Below, in pieces: positions 30,053 to 47,000 of a stretch of DNA of 64,000 bases. The notes beneath the pieces were generated by a model that did not search any database, was not told the origin of the DNA, and saw only the letters and a list, made by a program, of their open reading frames with translations. Origin of the DNA: Glandiceps talaboti (taxonomy: Eukaryota; Hemichordata; Enteropneusta; Spengelidae); contig NC_135552.1 in the NCBI RefSeq assembly GCF_964340395.1, positions 23,545,681 to 23,609,680 of the forward strand, written 5' to 3'. Position numbers and translations under genes: made by a program. Position 1 is the stretch's first letter; the number at the start of each line of letters is the position of its first letter.

Positions 30053-30109
30053 TCTCAGCATAGACAGTGGAGGGGAAAGTGCATCCTCCACTGTCTATGG
30101 TCTCAGCAT
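30053..30109. repeat. 39-bp hairpin flanked by 9-bp direct repeats
   Basis: AGACAGTGGAGG and its inverse CCTCCACTGTCT surround an 11-bp loop. TCTCAGCAT is repeated on both sides (30053-30061 and 30101-30109). It looks like a miniature version of the element at 2598-2702. Confidence 0.6.
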
Positions 30110-30183
30110 GTTATCCTCTATCTCAGTATTGCCAGCTATGTAACAGACAGTAACACATGTCTGCTAATTAATTAAAAGGGGTA

Positions 30184-30860
30184 TACTAAGATAGACACAC
30201 TAAAACTATTGTTGTTCAATGTGGTAGATTACACAAGTGTGTAAGAGTGGTGCCACTGTTGTATGACAGTATGAATCTAATCATCCTATAATCAAGATAG
30301 TGTAAACATTGGAAGTCACAAAAAATGTATTCTGGAAGATTATAGAAGTCATCAAAAATGCTCCCATGTAAAGATGTTATTTTTGTCTCATAAAAGAAAT
30401 CAGCTGCCCAGTGATCTATTGTTAATCACAAAATTCCATTTATATTCAGTCTGACTGAAGCCATCTCATGATCTTTTTGCTGAGAATGTTAAGAAAGTCC
30501 TTACCACAGAAAGCACCATTGCCAGAAAAACTGGATGTACACAATGCTATCTTCATAAATGGAAAATGATCCTAAGTTTATGATATAGGATCAATGATTT
30601 GTACTAGACCTTAACTTCTACTGTGATTGTAATCTTAGTTTCATTTATAATGCTGTAAGGTTTTTTTACTGTGATGTCAAGTTGTCCTGTTTTCTCCATC
30701 AACTTTTCTGTCTCTGAATTTGCACCTTCTCATTTTATCCTCATTGAAGTATATATAAATAAAATTTATTATAAAAAAGCCACCTCATTGAGAGAGTGTA
30801 ATTACACCAACATCCATTCAATAGCTTATATCAACATGTCACAACAAAAGTTTTAGTTTG
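30184..30860. repeat. Dispersed repeat, copy 2, split by about 420 bp
   Basis: Blocks at 30184-30385 and 30800-30860 match consecutive parts of 21528-21790 in order and orientation. The intervening sequence is absent from copy 1, so it is either an insertion here or a deletion there. Confidence 0.65.
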
Positions 30861-31595
30861 TGTCTATCGTTGTAAAGCAAGACCTTGATCACCAAAGTAG
30901 TAAGATATTAAAGTTCCCTCCATGAAATTTTAACCTTATTTTACCACAGGTAATATTCTCATTTTTATTTTTGTAATTCACCATTTCAAATCATTTACTC
31001 AAGTTTGCTTTAATCAGAAATGGTTATTAGCTCATAGTTGTACAGCATATTTTGTGATGAAAGTGATTAGCCTGATGTTATTTTGTGGATGCTCTTTCTT
31101 GCCAAATTGTCCATGTTGTATGATAGCCAGTTCAGGAATATTTTCTTCAATACATTAAAACGGTCACACTCTGTTTATAATGAAAGCTAATTATAGTGTT
31201 ATTATAGTCTTGATATAAATACTATAAACAAGTGTGGTACACAGTGCAATTGCATTAGTTTGGTGTTACAGGGTGCACAACTATAGAGTACATGTATATG
31301 GAAGTTCAATAGCCATCATTTTTCTGATGAAACGCATCACCTGAAAGGAATCTTGTATACTTTTGAAGTGCTTTGTAATTGTTTGTCGATGAGTGCAAAG
31401 TTATTACCATATTTGCAGTAAATGAGTAAACTGACTTGGCTGTACAATAGTTTTGCATGCAAGTTGATTTTTGAAGGAATTGACCTTGAATGTAGTCTAA
31501 GTTCCTATACGTGTTACGATCACTGTGATCAGAGAACGTCGACAGTATAATACTATATATAGGAACTAGATAAATGCCTTCTGCATACACCCAAA

Positions 31596-31836
31596 TGGAA
31601 TCTGGTTTCCTATGGTCGCCGCTCCTTCTCTTCAGCAGCTCCTGAACTTTGGAACTCTCTACCCCTGGACATTAAAACCTCTCCCAATGTTAACATTTTC
31701 AAAAGACGCTTGAAAACCCACATATTTCAGAGCTTTTTCATCTCCTTCCTAACTCTAAGCGCCACTGAACATTGTTTTCTTTGGATATTTGGCGCTATAT
31801 AAATTTATTAGATAGATAGATAGATAGATAGATAGA
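31596..31836 (+). mobile_element. 5'-truncated LINE, L2/CR1-like 3' end
   Basis: The frame 31596-31802 reads WNLVSYGRRSFSSAAPELWN then SLPLDIKTSPNVNIFKRRLK and THIFQ, the C-terminal signature of CR1/L2-type reverse transcriptase proteins (R-FS-AAP-LWN-LP...F--LK-HLF). The nucleotide end GGCGCTATATAAAT followed by a (GATA)n tail (31811-31836) also fits L2/CR1. Only the last 68 codons remain. Confidence 0.85.
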
Positions 31837-32357
31837 CGAACTTGAATGCACATTCATCATATATGAATATGAATGTGAATATAGTGCTACATTTTTGCAA
31901 CGCTTGCACTTGTGTTTGGGATCATTCATAGTAATTGCAGTCAACAAAGACTGGAGACTGACATCGCCATAGCAGGTAACATACATTGTACTTACTATAC
32001 AAGACAATTTGATAGCTAGTTCTATATTAAAGAAAATACATTCCTATCTACAAGTTATTTCAAAGTACTTGGGTCTGTTAGTTCAAATTTTTTTCAGTTT
32101 TATGTATCTTGATATTTATTCGCTACCAGTTCTGTAAATTCATTGTTAGAGTTCACACAAAGTTTCTGTTTTGTATAATTTAAACACAGTGTCTTTGTAC
32201 TTGCATAATTTTGATCACACTTGAGTATGTAATTTCAGTGGCAAATCACATTAAAATCTTATTTATATGCTTCATTGTCCAATTGACATGGTTCTATTGC
32301 GATTTTATTATTGTGTGGTATCAATGGTGGTCTTCCAATTCAACAAACCCACATCCA

Positions 32358-32452
32358 AAGCTTTAGTCTTGGTCCTGACAGGGACTGTATTACGTATGAC
32401 AATCCCATTGTAGTACATAATACAGTCTCTGTCAGGACCTAGACTAAAGCTT
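32358..32452. repeat. Foldback element, 39-bp arms
   Basis: Arms 32358-32396 and 32414-32452 are inverted copies with three mismatches, around a 17-bp loop; ends are AAGCTTTAGTCT and its inverse. No target duplication of useful length. Confidence 0.75.
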
Positions 32453-33308
32453 CATCTGATTCAAGTCCAGTTGATAACCCATCAAGGTATCCTAATCATA
32501 CTTTGAACTCTACTTTCTGGATTGTATATTTTCACAAATGATGTAAGCGAGCTGTTGGATTCTATTTCAATTGTTATTACGTAGTCCACCAATTTCATAC
32601 GCCACTGACACACACAATCTCTAAAGACAAACCAAAATTTGGTGTCCCCACATCTCTTACTATATAGTGACTCGCAAGAAATTCCAGTTTTTATTATTTT
32701 GACCACAACAAAATCTGGGTATCATAGGAGGGCACACTGCAGTCCACATTGATAAGGGTGAAACTATGTATGGGACAAATGTCTAGTGAATACCTTGTTT
32801 TGATGTTTGGATGAACAGCAGTTTCACAACGGCCCACTGTCATCTCATATAAAGAGAACTTTCATATTATTTGTGACATGTGAGCAGTGTCAAGTGGTGC
32901 TCAGAATAGTGGCAGTTCTTCTGAAAACATGCAAGGTCTTCATTACTAAGAATAAACTTGAAGTATCTTAGGACTATAAATTCCGAAATCCAATGTCATA
33001 CTTCACGTGCATAAATATTGTGCACTTTATCAACAAAAGCTATGTTTGGAACTGTTCAGTTTGACAGCTGAAAAAATGGTTTCTATGTCATAGATATGTA
33101 AATAGCATGCTAATGAGCATTACCTAATATGACACACAGCTTTGACTAGCAAGTCCACCACACATGCATACATATTGTACAACTTAAATGTACTAGGGTT
33201 GGCTTTTCATAATTCATACGTGACAATTTGAAATCAGAGACACAACACATGTTATCTATTCACAGTGGGGGTTTATTTTGAAAACCATTATTATTACATA
33301 CAGTGAAA

Positions 33309-33314
33309 TTTATT
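33309..33314 (-). promoter_or_regulatory. Candidate polyadenylation signal of ATP5F1B
   Basis: AATAAA on the minus strand about 208 bases past the stop codon; another is at 33272-33277. Confidence 0.45.
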
Positions 33315-33521
33315 TCATCTTTTTCATAAATGTAAAGTGGTACATAAAGTTACGATGGGGGGGACAGACATGCCCAATACTTTGTTAAGTCCAAATTCTT
33401 TCTCCCAGCGAAACATTCTACTGCCAAAACACACAAAACAACCTTGTTACATATGGCAAACCAACTCTGGACAGCATATTAGAATAAATTTTCTACAAAA
33501 CAGTAGTGACAAAGTTCAAAA

Positions 33522-38580
<5,059 letters not shown>

Positions 38581-38883
38581 GGCGGCTTTAGTTGCAGGAG
38601 ACCGGGTGGCGTGACGTGTGCAAAAGCCCAAAGTGCATACCCCGGATGTTCAACTTCGTATTCGGCAATACTCGACAACACCCGAGCTGCCGGACGGATG
38701 CTGATGGTACATGTAGTACGGCCTACATGCCTATAATTTCTTCGAAAGTTGGTTGTTTCACACGCTGTCGTTGGGATGGAATATTCCACAAGTGACGCAT
38801 TTCATTTTATATGAATTTATAGGTTTTGAATATTCGCTCCTGTTTATATTTCGTTCACTGGTCAAAACATCATGGTATACTAT

Positions 38884-38899
38884 GGGGGGGGGGGGGGGG
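38884..38899. repeat. Poly-G run of 16
   Basis: Homopolymer about 300 bases upstream of the ATP5F1B start. Confidence 0.85.
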
Positions 38900-40137
38900 T
38901 TATTGCTTAGACAACCTCTGCAACAGAAAATGTCTACCCTTGGTTATTAAAGGCAGGTCACAACGCGATATACTTTCAAAATAAAGATGACAGTTGATAC
39001 CCTTTACAGGTAATCGACTTTATTAGAGTCTCGGTAAGAAAAATAGAAACGAAATTTAACATGTTAACATATTCTAAACAATGTTGTGAAAGATGAAGAA
39101 CAAATACATGTATTTCCTTTAGTAATATGTACATAAAAATTATACAAAATAATCTCATTACAAAAATATTCAGTGATCACATTTAAAATGGTTCAGGAAT
39201 CAGCATGGAAAAGTAATACACGAATACGTTTATCAGTTACAAAAAGGTAATTTCATGAAATGTGGTTTTGTCGCATGATAATCATAAACACAGACAGCAA
39301 GTATGGTTAATTAGGTGCACTATATAGCTGAAATGTAACGTGACACGAGATCACTGTTTCAAACTTTCAATCACCATTATCTTCACTCTGAAATATCACA
39401 GCAAAAATTTTGTTCTAAAAACGTGTAAACTCAGATCCGGTATTTCACCATGAAAATAACAATAACAAAATGTTATGACATCAGAAAAATCATCAATATC
39501 TATTAAACATGTATTATGTAGTTCATTATGTCTTGTGAGGAATGGTTTCGTCGTTTCAAGTCCTACCCGTCATACGGGTATGGCCGGGGAGAGAGAGAAT
39601 GTATATCGAAGCCCGCCCCCTTGCGGCCAGAAATGGAGATGACTTTATATCATACTTATCACAGTGTCTTGGAGACAAAAATATCATTCAGTTAAATCGT
39701 TTGTAAAAGTATTAGCTGTATCAGTAGATGACATGAAATCTTATGTCAGAGACGAGTGTATACAAAATATATCATGTATAATACTGTAAGGTACCGTTAA
39801 GGTACCAATAAAAAGGATCAATTTTAGAAACAAAAATGAATTTCATTAGAAAAAGCACGATAAAAGTTGAATATCAAAATAGAATTCAAGAAAGACACAT
39901 CAAAACAATATGGTATTTACAAAACATTGGTTGAAGATATACCAGTAAGAGTTAAACTTGACAAAGTTTAAAGCGTTCTTAAAAAACATGACCAAGTAAC
40001 TGTACTATCATGACAAGTACGTTACCAATAATAATTACTTGTACAAAAATTAAATTTTTCAAACTGTTACTTTAGCTACACACACACACACACATGGGTA
40101 AAACATCAATAATTACTTTAAAATGTTACTAAAAGTT

Positions 40138-40163
40138 AAAAAAAAAAAAAAAAAAAAAAAAAA
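40138..40163. repeat. Poly-A run of 26
   Basis: Homopolymer without an adjoining retroelement signature. A short (CA)n lies about 45 bases upstream. Confidence 0.85.
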
Positions 40164-40591
40164 GGAAAAAGAAATTGATGACGAGCTCTTTACCATCTAC
40201 GGCTAAATTTAAGAGACTGGACTTCCCTTTGATAAGTGGGTGGAGGGTCTATGGTGTAAGTAACATCATGGGACGATTTAATTAAGCTAAAGTTAAAGTG
40301 GCAATGAGGGCGAAAAATTAGTATAAAACAATTCGGAACTTCTCTAAATATTCTTTTTTCTACTTTGAAAAACAACGATAAAAAACATATAGACAAGATC
40401 CGTGTTTGCCACTCATTGCAAAAAAATAAAATAATGTTTTACAATTGAAAGAGTTAAAAAGTTCGTTCTGGTACGTACACGGGAATGTGTAAACAAACTG
40501 GGCAACACAACTAAACAATTTGTAATTACACACAAAAAAAAAACATATCAAATCAAATTATCTGCCTAATGGCTTCAATGTGTGGGGTAAT

Positions 40592-40676
40592 CAGACTCTT
40601 CCCGCTGGGGGCTCTTCTACGAGACCGGGGTGGGGGGGGGGTTCTCGTAGGCTGAGCCCCCAGCGGCTAAAGTCTG
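40592..40676. repeat. GC-rich foldback element
   Basis: The left arm begins CAGACT and contains CCGCTGGGGGCTC and CTACGAGA; the right arm is the inverse with small gaps and ends AGTCTG. The loop contains a G run. It is strikingly GC-rich against its AT-rich surroundings, which suggests an inserted element. Confidence 0.7.
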
Positions 40677-42318
40677 GCTAACTGAAACTATATGTGGGAA
40701 GCGAAAGACTCATGCACAGGCTCAGTGGACGTGACGCAGTGATTACGTACATGCAATAACAAATTAAACTTTTTACAAGTTTTACACTTCTAGGGTATAC
40801 ATTGAGTTACAAACAAGGACTTGATCTATGTATTTTCCATCATTTTTGCAAATAGCAAAACATAGAAAAGTTATTATATCCATTCAATATTCAAAATAAA
40901 TACCTAAAGCTCTTATTTCTAACCAAAGTTACCAATAAATTTATGGTTTGTTTTGCATAATATGCTCTGGTCATTTCAAAACACTTCAAAGGTTTTACCA
41001 AGTAATCATTTGTTGTAATGTTTCATCTACTAACATCAATGATGTAGCAAATATTAAAAGGGATCCTTTGAGAATAAAATATATTACACATGAACTTGTA
41101 ATGCTATCTACAAAATCGTTAAAATATGGAGTTTCTTCGGTCACTTGCAACCATACCAACTGAAAACTCTATTTGGACGGCGCTAAAACTGTTGTCACGT
41201 ACAATATTTGAATATTTACTATTTCGGCAATTTTGTCCCTCTTGTCTAAAAATATATTAAATTCACTTCTCAAATTGAGCTACTAGACAAATAGTTTCAG
41301 CCCTGGCTCTTATCGGATAAGTTAGAATTTCGCTGACGATCTGAGTTTATGTTTAAAGTTAATTATCATCGATGACGTCATCGTTTACTTACATCCAATC
41401 ACATAGAAGATATATGACATCATTGTTTAATACTAGAAATGTAAACACTTTCTTCAAGTAAGAGTTTGGTTAATCAAGGCCAGACAGGATTTAAATGATA
41501 AAAATGTAACCAACTCTTTCGGAGAGGTAACAAACGAACCATAAATCTATGTCTGTTGAGTTATTCCCTGTGTGCTCATGTGATCCGAGTGGAACTTGAC
41601 GTAGGCGTGTACGTAGCTAACTGAACATTAACTCCATACAAAGCTTAGCGTGAAGTTCACAAGAACCGTGCCACTATTATTTTCGGTGGGGACATCTGAT
41701 CACAAAACGTGATGAACGAGGTACGATCATTTGCAGCATTGGCAATATTCACCTCATACCGGTACATTTGAAATTTACGTCGTTTTTCTTGACCTATACA
41801 CTGGTTTCCTGAGGAGGTTGACACATCACGTAAGAGGGAAACGAAGAGAGGAATATGACTGATTATTACATGATTGGTGACATTGTAAATTTAAAATTTA
41901 TCATTCGTAACCACAAAAAAAAGTTTTAAAGGTAAACATGCAACAAACTGAAATCATGAAAGTTAGTACCAGAGTATGCCTGCTTCCCCATCATGCCAGC
42001 TTAGAGAATGAATGTCAAAGCCATTTTATTGATATGTGTATAAGAATACTAGGTCTTTGTGATTTGAGAGACGTACATTTACACATGCACGCATGCGCTG
42101 TTTCAAAGTGCTACGCAGAATGTGGATTTGAATTGAACTCATTACAGCCAGAAAGGCGGACCCGGGAGTGGGGGTCAAGACTATATATTATTATTAATAA
42201 TACTAGTAATTCGGATGTAATTTTGATAACATAAGCTTGTATGAAATACCATCTACACTGTGTGTACACAACTGTATGGAAATATAAGACCTGGCTCTAT
42301 CACTTGTACGTTATCAGT

Positions 42319-42426
<108 letters not shown>

Positions 42427-43404
42427 CATAGATCATTCTATTGTTTTGGATCAACTTTTTCTAATAATCTCTGCCAGATCAACTGTTGTTACACCTTAAT
42501 GTTAATCTCGATCAGAACTAACACGGAAATGTTGATATGTGAATATGCACGAACAAGACAGATGAGCATGCAAAAATGTGCTGATAGTTCAATGAACCAT
42601 GGATAATACCGGAGGATAATACACCCAATGCCGGTAAATATATTTTAGCTTATTTCCCTCTCGACCAACAATTACAAACAACCCGGATGTACCATGATCA
42701 CCAGAGTATCCCGGATGAGAGTGACTTAAAGAGTAGTAATGGCATCGGTACTTTGGGTCACCTTTGATGTCACATGTTGTTGTTCCAAACCAGCGTGAGC
42801 CCTAGCACATCTCGGTGAATGACCACTGTAAGAAAAAGTTATATGTAACACATCAGCATAAAGTTTTTCACGAAGTTGTAGTGGCTCAAGAAGCTGAGAG
42901 ACTTCAGATGATTTACAAAATACATGTAACTCACAAAAATTAAAAAAAAATGATTGCATACTGATCTGGTATCATGATGTTAATGTCGACACATGCATTT
43001 AAATTTGATGGCATCAACTGTTTCTACACACATTGTCTGATCCAGCAATCGAATTCATAATATATAAGAGGGAGTGATAAGTGACCGTTGGATATGTACA
43101 GACAGAAAAGGTTTGACTCGTCGTTGCGGGCGCTCCAAGCGACGGCAACGTGTGACGCCCTCAATGACCAATCTCAGTTTCAGTCAAGAATGTTTAAAAT
43201 GGGTGTACGTGAAAGGATACGTATTTAACTCTGTTATTGACTTCCTCAAAAATAAAACAACCAAAAAACAAAAACTAACAATGAAAACAGAACAAGAATC
43301 TCACTTAACTTATATTCAATCAAAGATGATACTAAACTAAAATTTAACACCACCGTTTCTGTTATTTTACGGGATTGGAATTTGGTGGTTACATCAAGTT
43401 TATT

Positions 43405-43753
43405 TCACTTCAAGTTAGTAAATTCTACATACTTTGTACGTGAATCTGCTGTCAAGTGTACGCTGACATCTATTTCGGATCCTGATATCGCTTTAGTCTT
43501 TCTTTCTTGTTTGTGTCTATGGTTTGGTGGATGTCGTGGTAGATACATCGGTCCACTTCCAAAACCTACAAGGTATCTTTTCCGCCGACTTGCTCGCATC
43601 CATAGTCTAACACACGGAACAAAGAGATGATATGTTTTAGATAAATATAACACGAACGAAAATAACATAACGATAAAAAAAATCGTAGTCTACAATTATC
43701 CATTTGCTATGACGACCACGGCGGCGACAACAACAGCAGTTACAATAACAATT

Positions 43754-43786
<33 letters not shown>

Positions 43787-44000
43787 GTTACAACAACAAG
43801 AAAAACAGTTGAAACCATACAAGTTTAAACTACAATATCACTTTTTTTTATTTCAACAGATTTTGACACCAATGGTTTGTAAGTTGTGTTTTAAGCTATC
43901 ACTGCTGACTAAAATTTGAAGTAATGAGGGACGTGAAGAAAGCGTTTGAAACTAGTGAACCATCGTCACCACCACCACCAACAACAACAACAACAACAGC

Positions 44001-44037
<37 letters not shown>

Positions 44038-47000
44038 GAGCCAACACCATGACTATCTTTTAAAGTGGACGTCAGTTCAGTTGAAATCGCCATCTGGCTA
44101 GACAATACACATACTAACATTGGTTATATAAATAATATCGTCGGGCACAACAAAATCGAAACTTGAAGTGCAATTGTTATTACGTTTTAATCCACTGAGA
44201 TGCCCCTGATGAAATTATACGTTGTTAAAACGTACATGAGTCGGTGCTGATTTGCTACAATAATAGTAGCTCACTCATAGAAAATGTAGCAATAAATGCT
44301 AATGATATGTTTGTTACGCTCTAGCATCGTGGAAAAAAACCCCAGTGTTTTAGTGAGAAATTTGTAGAGCCAGACGCTTTGTTTCAAGCAAGCTGTCTTC
44401 CATTGTAAAATGTAAATTGTAAAATGCCATTACGAGAGAATGTCCAGAGTCAAAATTAATGTAAAACTATTATTTGATGTTGTATGTTCATAGACATTTT
44501 ATCCTAGCACGGTATCCAGGATATGCATGTATTGATTTCGACAGCACTTACTATATCAGATTGTAAGATACGACGTGTCGTGCCATCGATCCTATCAGCG
44601 TAGAGGGAAGGGAGGGATGATTGGGACTGAATAACAAGACATTGAACTCAATCTTACAGGAAATCATGTCCAAAATAACTCAGAAGTAAAATGAGTAAAT
44701 ACATTTAAAATTGCAAAAGTATCTGGTTCAAACACATAATTTACCTTCTACGTTTTGCTCTCCTTCGGTAAGGGATAGAGAAGAACAGAATTAGTAGAAG
44801 AGTTATTGTACGTGGTAAAGAAACAACGTTCTTGTTACAGATTAATTCATAGTGGATGTTTGATGACGCTGTGAATATACAGCTCAGATCTTTGAACTGT
44901 GTGGTACACATGATGCTAAGTTATAGGTACATATGACTAACGATAGTGACATCCTTATCATAGTAAGGCCGCCGGTTCAGTCGGCACCCAGCCGAGCCCT
45001 AATGGTTACATTGTAATCAAAGCTGTGCCGACTAGAATTTTAAAAAAAATGTCAGTTGAAGCCTTCACATTACATATTATTCTAGATTAAATACTTTGGT
45101 TCTAATCCTACAAACATTAGAGCAACTCTCAGTCCACTGACCTTGCTGCGATGCAATTATTTTAGTTATTATTATACATTGCACGGAATATGATTATTAC
45201 CTCGTTATTCTGTCATAATTATTATATCTCCAACATAAAGGTAATGATCATATTATCATCAGATCACTGTCGCCAATATAATAAATAATAAATAATTGTA
45301 ACTATTTTGCGTTGTTCATTAATCTGTCTATTTGGCACTGATCTGACCCCGTTAGCTCTCAGACGGTAACTCACAGCTTGTTGTAGAATGTTATAAATTG
45401 GATATTGCGATCACATATGAAAAAATATGCCCATAAGGTGATCGATTTGTCGCAGTGAGGAATGATTAAATATATTCCACTGCTCGATTATTCAAATGAA
45501 ATCATTATGTAAATGACACGCGTACGGTGTAACTGTTATGAAAGATATCGGAGTCAATGATCAGCGCCATCGGGTACATGGATCTGCCATTTTGGGGCGA
45601 CCTAACCTTGCCCGGGCCCGGTAGTCAGTTTACAGGCAATTCTAAGTTTTTGAAAAATTCTCAAAACACTGCATTATGAAATTTTAGCTTATTTCTGGTG
45701 GTTTTAGTTTAAAATAACAAACAGAATTAGAGGGTTAACCATTTTGTTCTCAAAGGCATATTTGCAGGCCATTTGGATTTTTTCAATGGCTTAGCTTTTA
45801 ACATAACGTAAACCTATGTTTCAATACCTTTGTCAAATTGCATCGTGACCCTTTGATTTCTTTCTTTCTTGTTTTTTTTATTTCTTTTTTTGAATGACCA
45901 TTTTTAATTCTAAGGTGCATACTACAATAAACAGAAGATACACTGCAAAGAAAACATGAACACATGACGTAGTCTGACGTCGTATTAGGCAATTTGCCCC
46001 ACAAGTAAGCCAAGTAGAACGCGTTCGAACACAAAATATTGCATTTACACCCTGGTCGTGCTATTGCGACATTATAATAACGCGCATCTACGTAAATTGT
46101 CATGCTTCGTAAGTTTATATGCATGTATATTCATAATATTCCACAATGTTTTCCTTCATTATACCGGAAAATACACATGGTATAAGGGATTGTTACTCGT
46201 CTTCGACTCGTAGTGACAAGGCCCCTTAAACCTATCTTAATTTCCTTGACTGAACGTGGAAAAACAGTCCCGAATAAATGTCTCAAGTCAGTCTAACGCA
46301 AGTCTGGAGCAAGTTAAAACAATAAATGATGATGTTACTTACTTAAAGCCAATGCTGGTTGCACCAAATAAAATAGCAACAACAAAAACACTACCAATAA
46401 TAGCACCAATTATTGTATTACTGCCAAGTTTTGTCTCTGTAAAAGATAGATATCTAATTTATTTAATCAATACAGTTACTGAACATCTATCTGAATATCT
46501 CATACACTTTTCACTCATGCTGGTAGTTAACAAATGGTACGTTATTTTTATCTGTTGCTCTTCAATAACCAAGCATACTATAATATATTGGTGGGTAAGC
46601 AACATGTACGAGATCAGACACGCATAGCGGCCGGATTACCCACGTGATATATGGTATTCTTTTTCACCATATCTAGGTTCAGCAGAAAACTTGTATCGCT
46701 ACGAACATTGCCATATCTCAATCCAAACATACATAAAAGCCCTGCCAGCTTTTCCCATCTGCCGCACGCTTAATACTAGTTTTTGCCCCGGGCGTCTTTC
46801 TGCTCTTTATGCCAAAGCACATGTGTTCACAACTCGAGGGACGTCACTGGGGGATTATTCTGTGCTGTCTGTGTACAGATGCAGCTGAATCGCTTCAAGT
46901 GGCGGCGATATAAAGGATCGTAATTCATCTACTGCAAACTGAATTACATTCGTATCCGTACATCAAACGAAGCGTACTACTAGTATACTTTACTTCTTTG

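Larger units (their letters stand above)
29804..31595. other. CCDC89 3' flank and intergenic sequence
   Basis: Contains a small hairpin (30053-30109) and the second copy of a dispersed repeat (30184-30385 and 30800-30860). Otherwise AT-rich sequence without a supported gene. An AATAAA near 30758 is a weak polyadenylation candidate. Confidence 0.4.
31837..33521. other. Intergenic sequence and ATP5F1B 3' flank
   Basis: Holds one strong palindrome (32358-32452) and the downstream region of ATP5F1B. No gene seen on either strand. Confidence 0.45.

Noticed and set aside
41938-42234. 98-codon plus-strand frame as a gene
   Set aside because: No splice signals, no recognisable domain, and composition like the flanking non-coding DNA.
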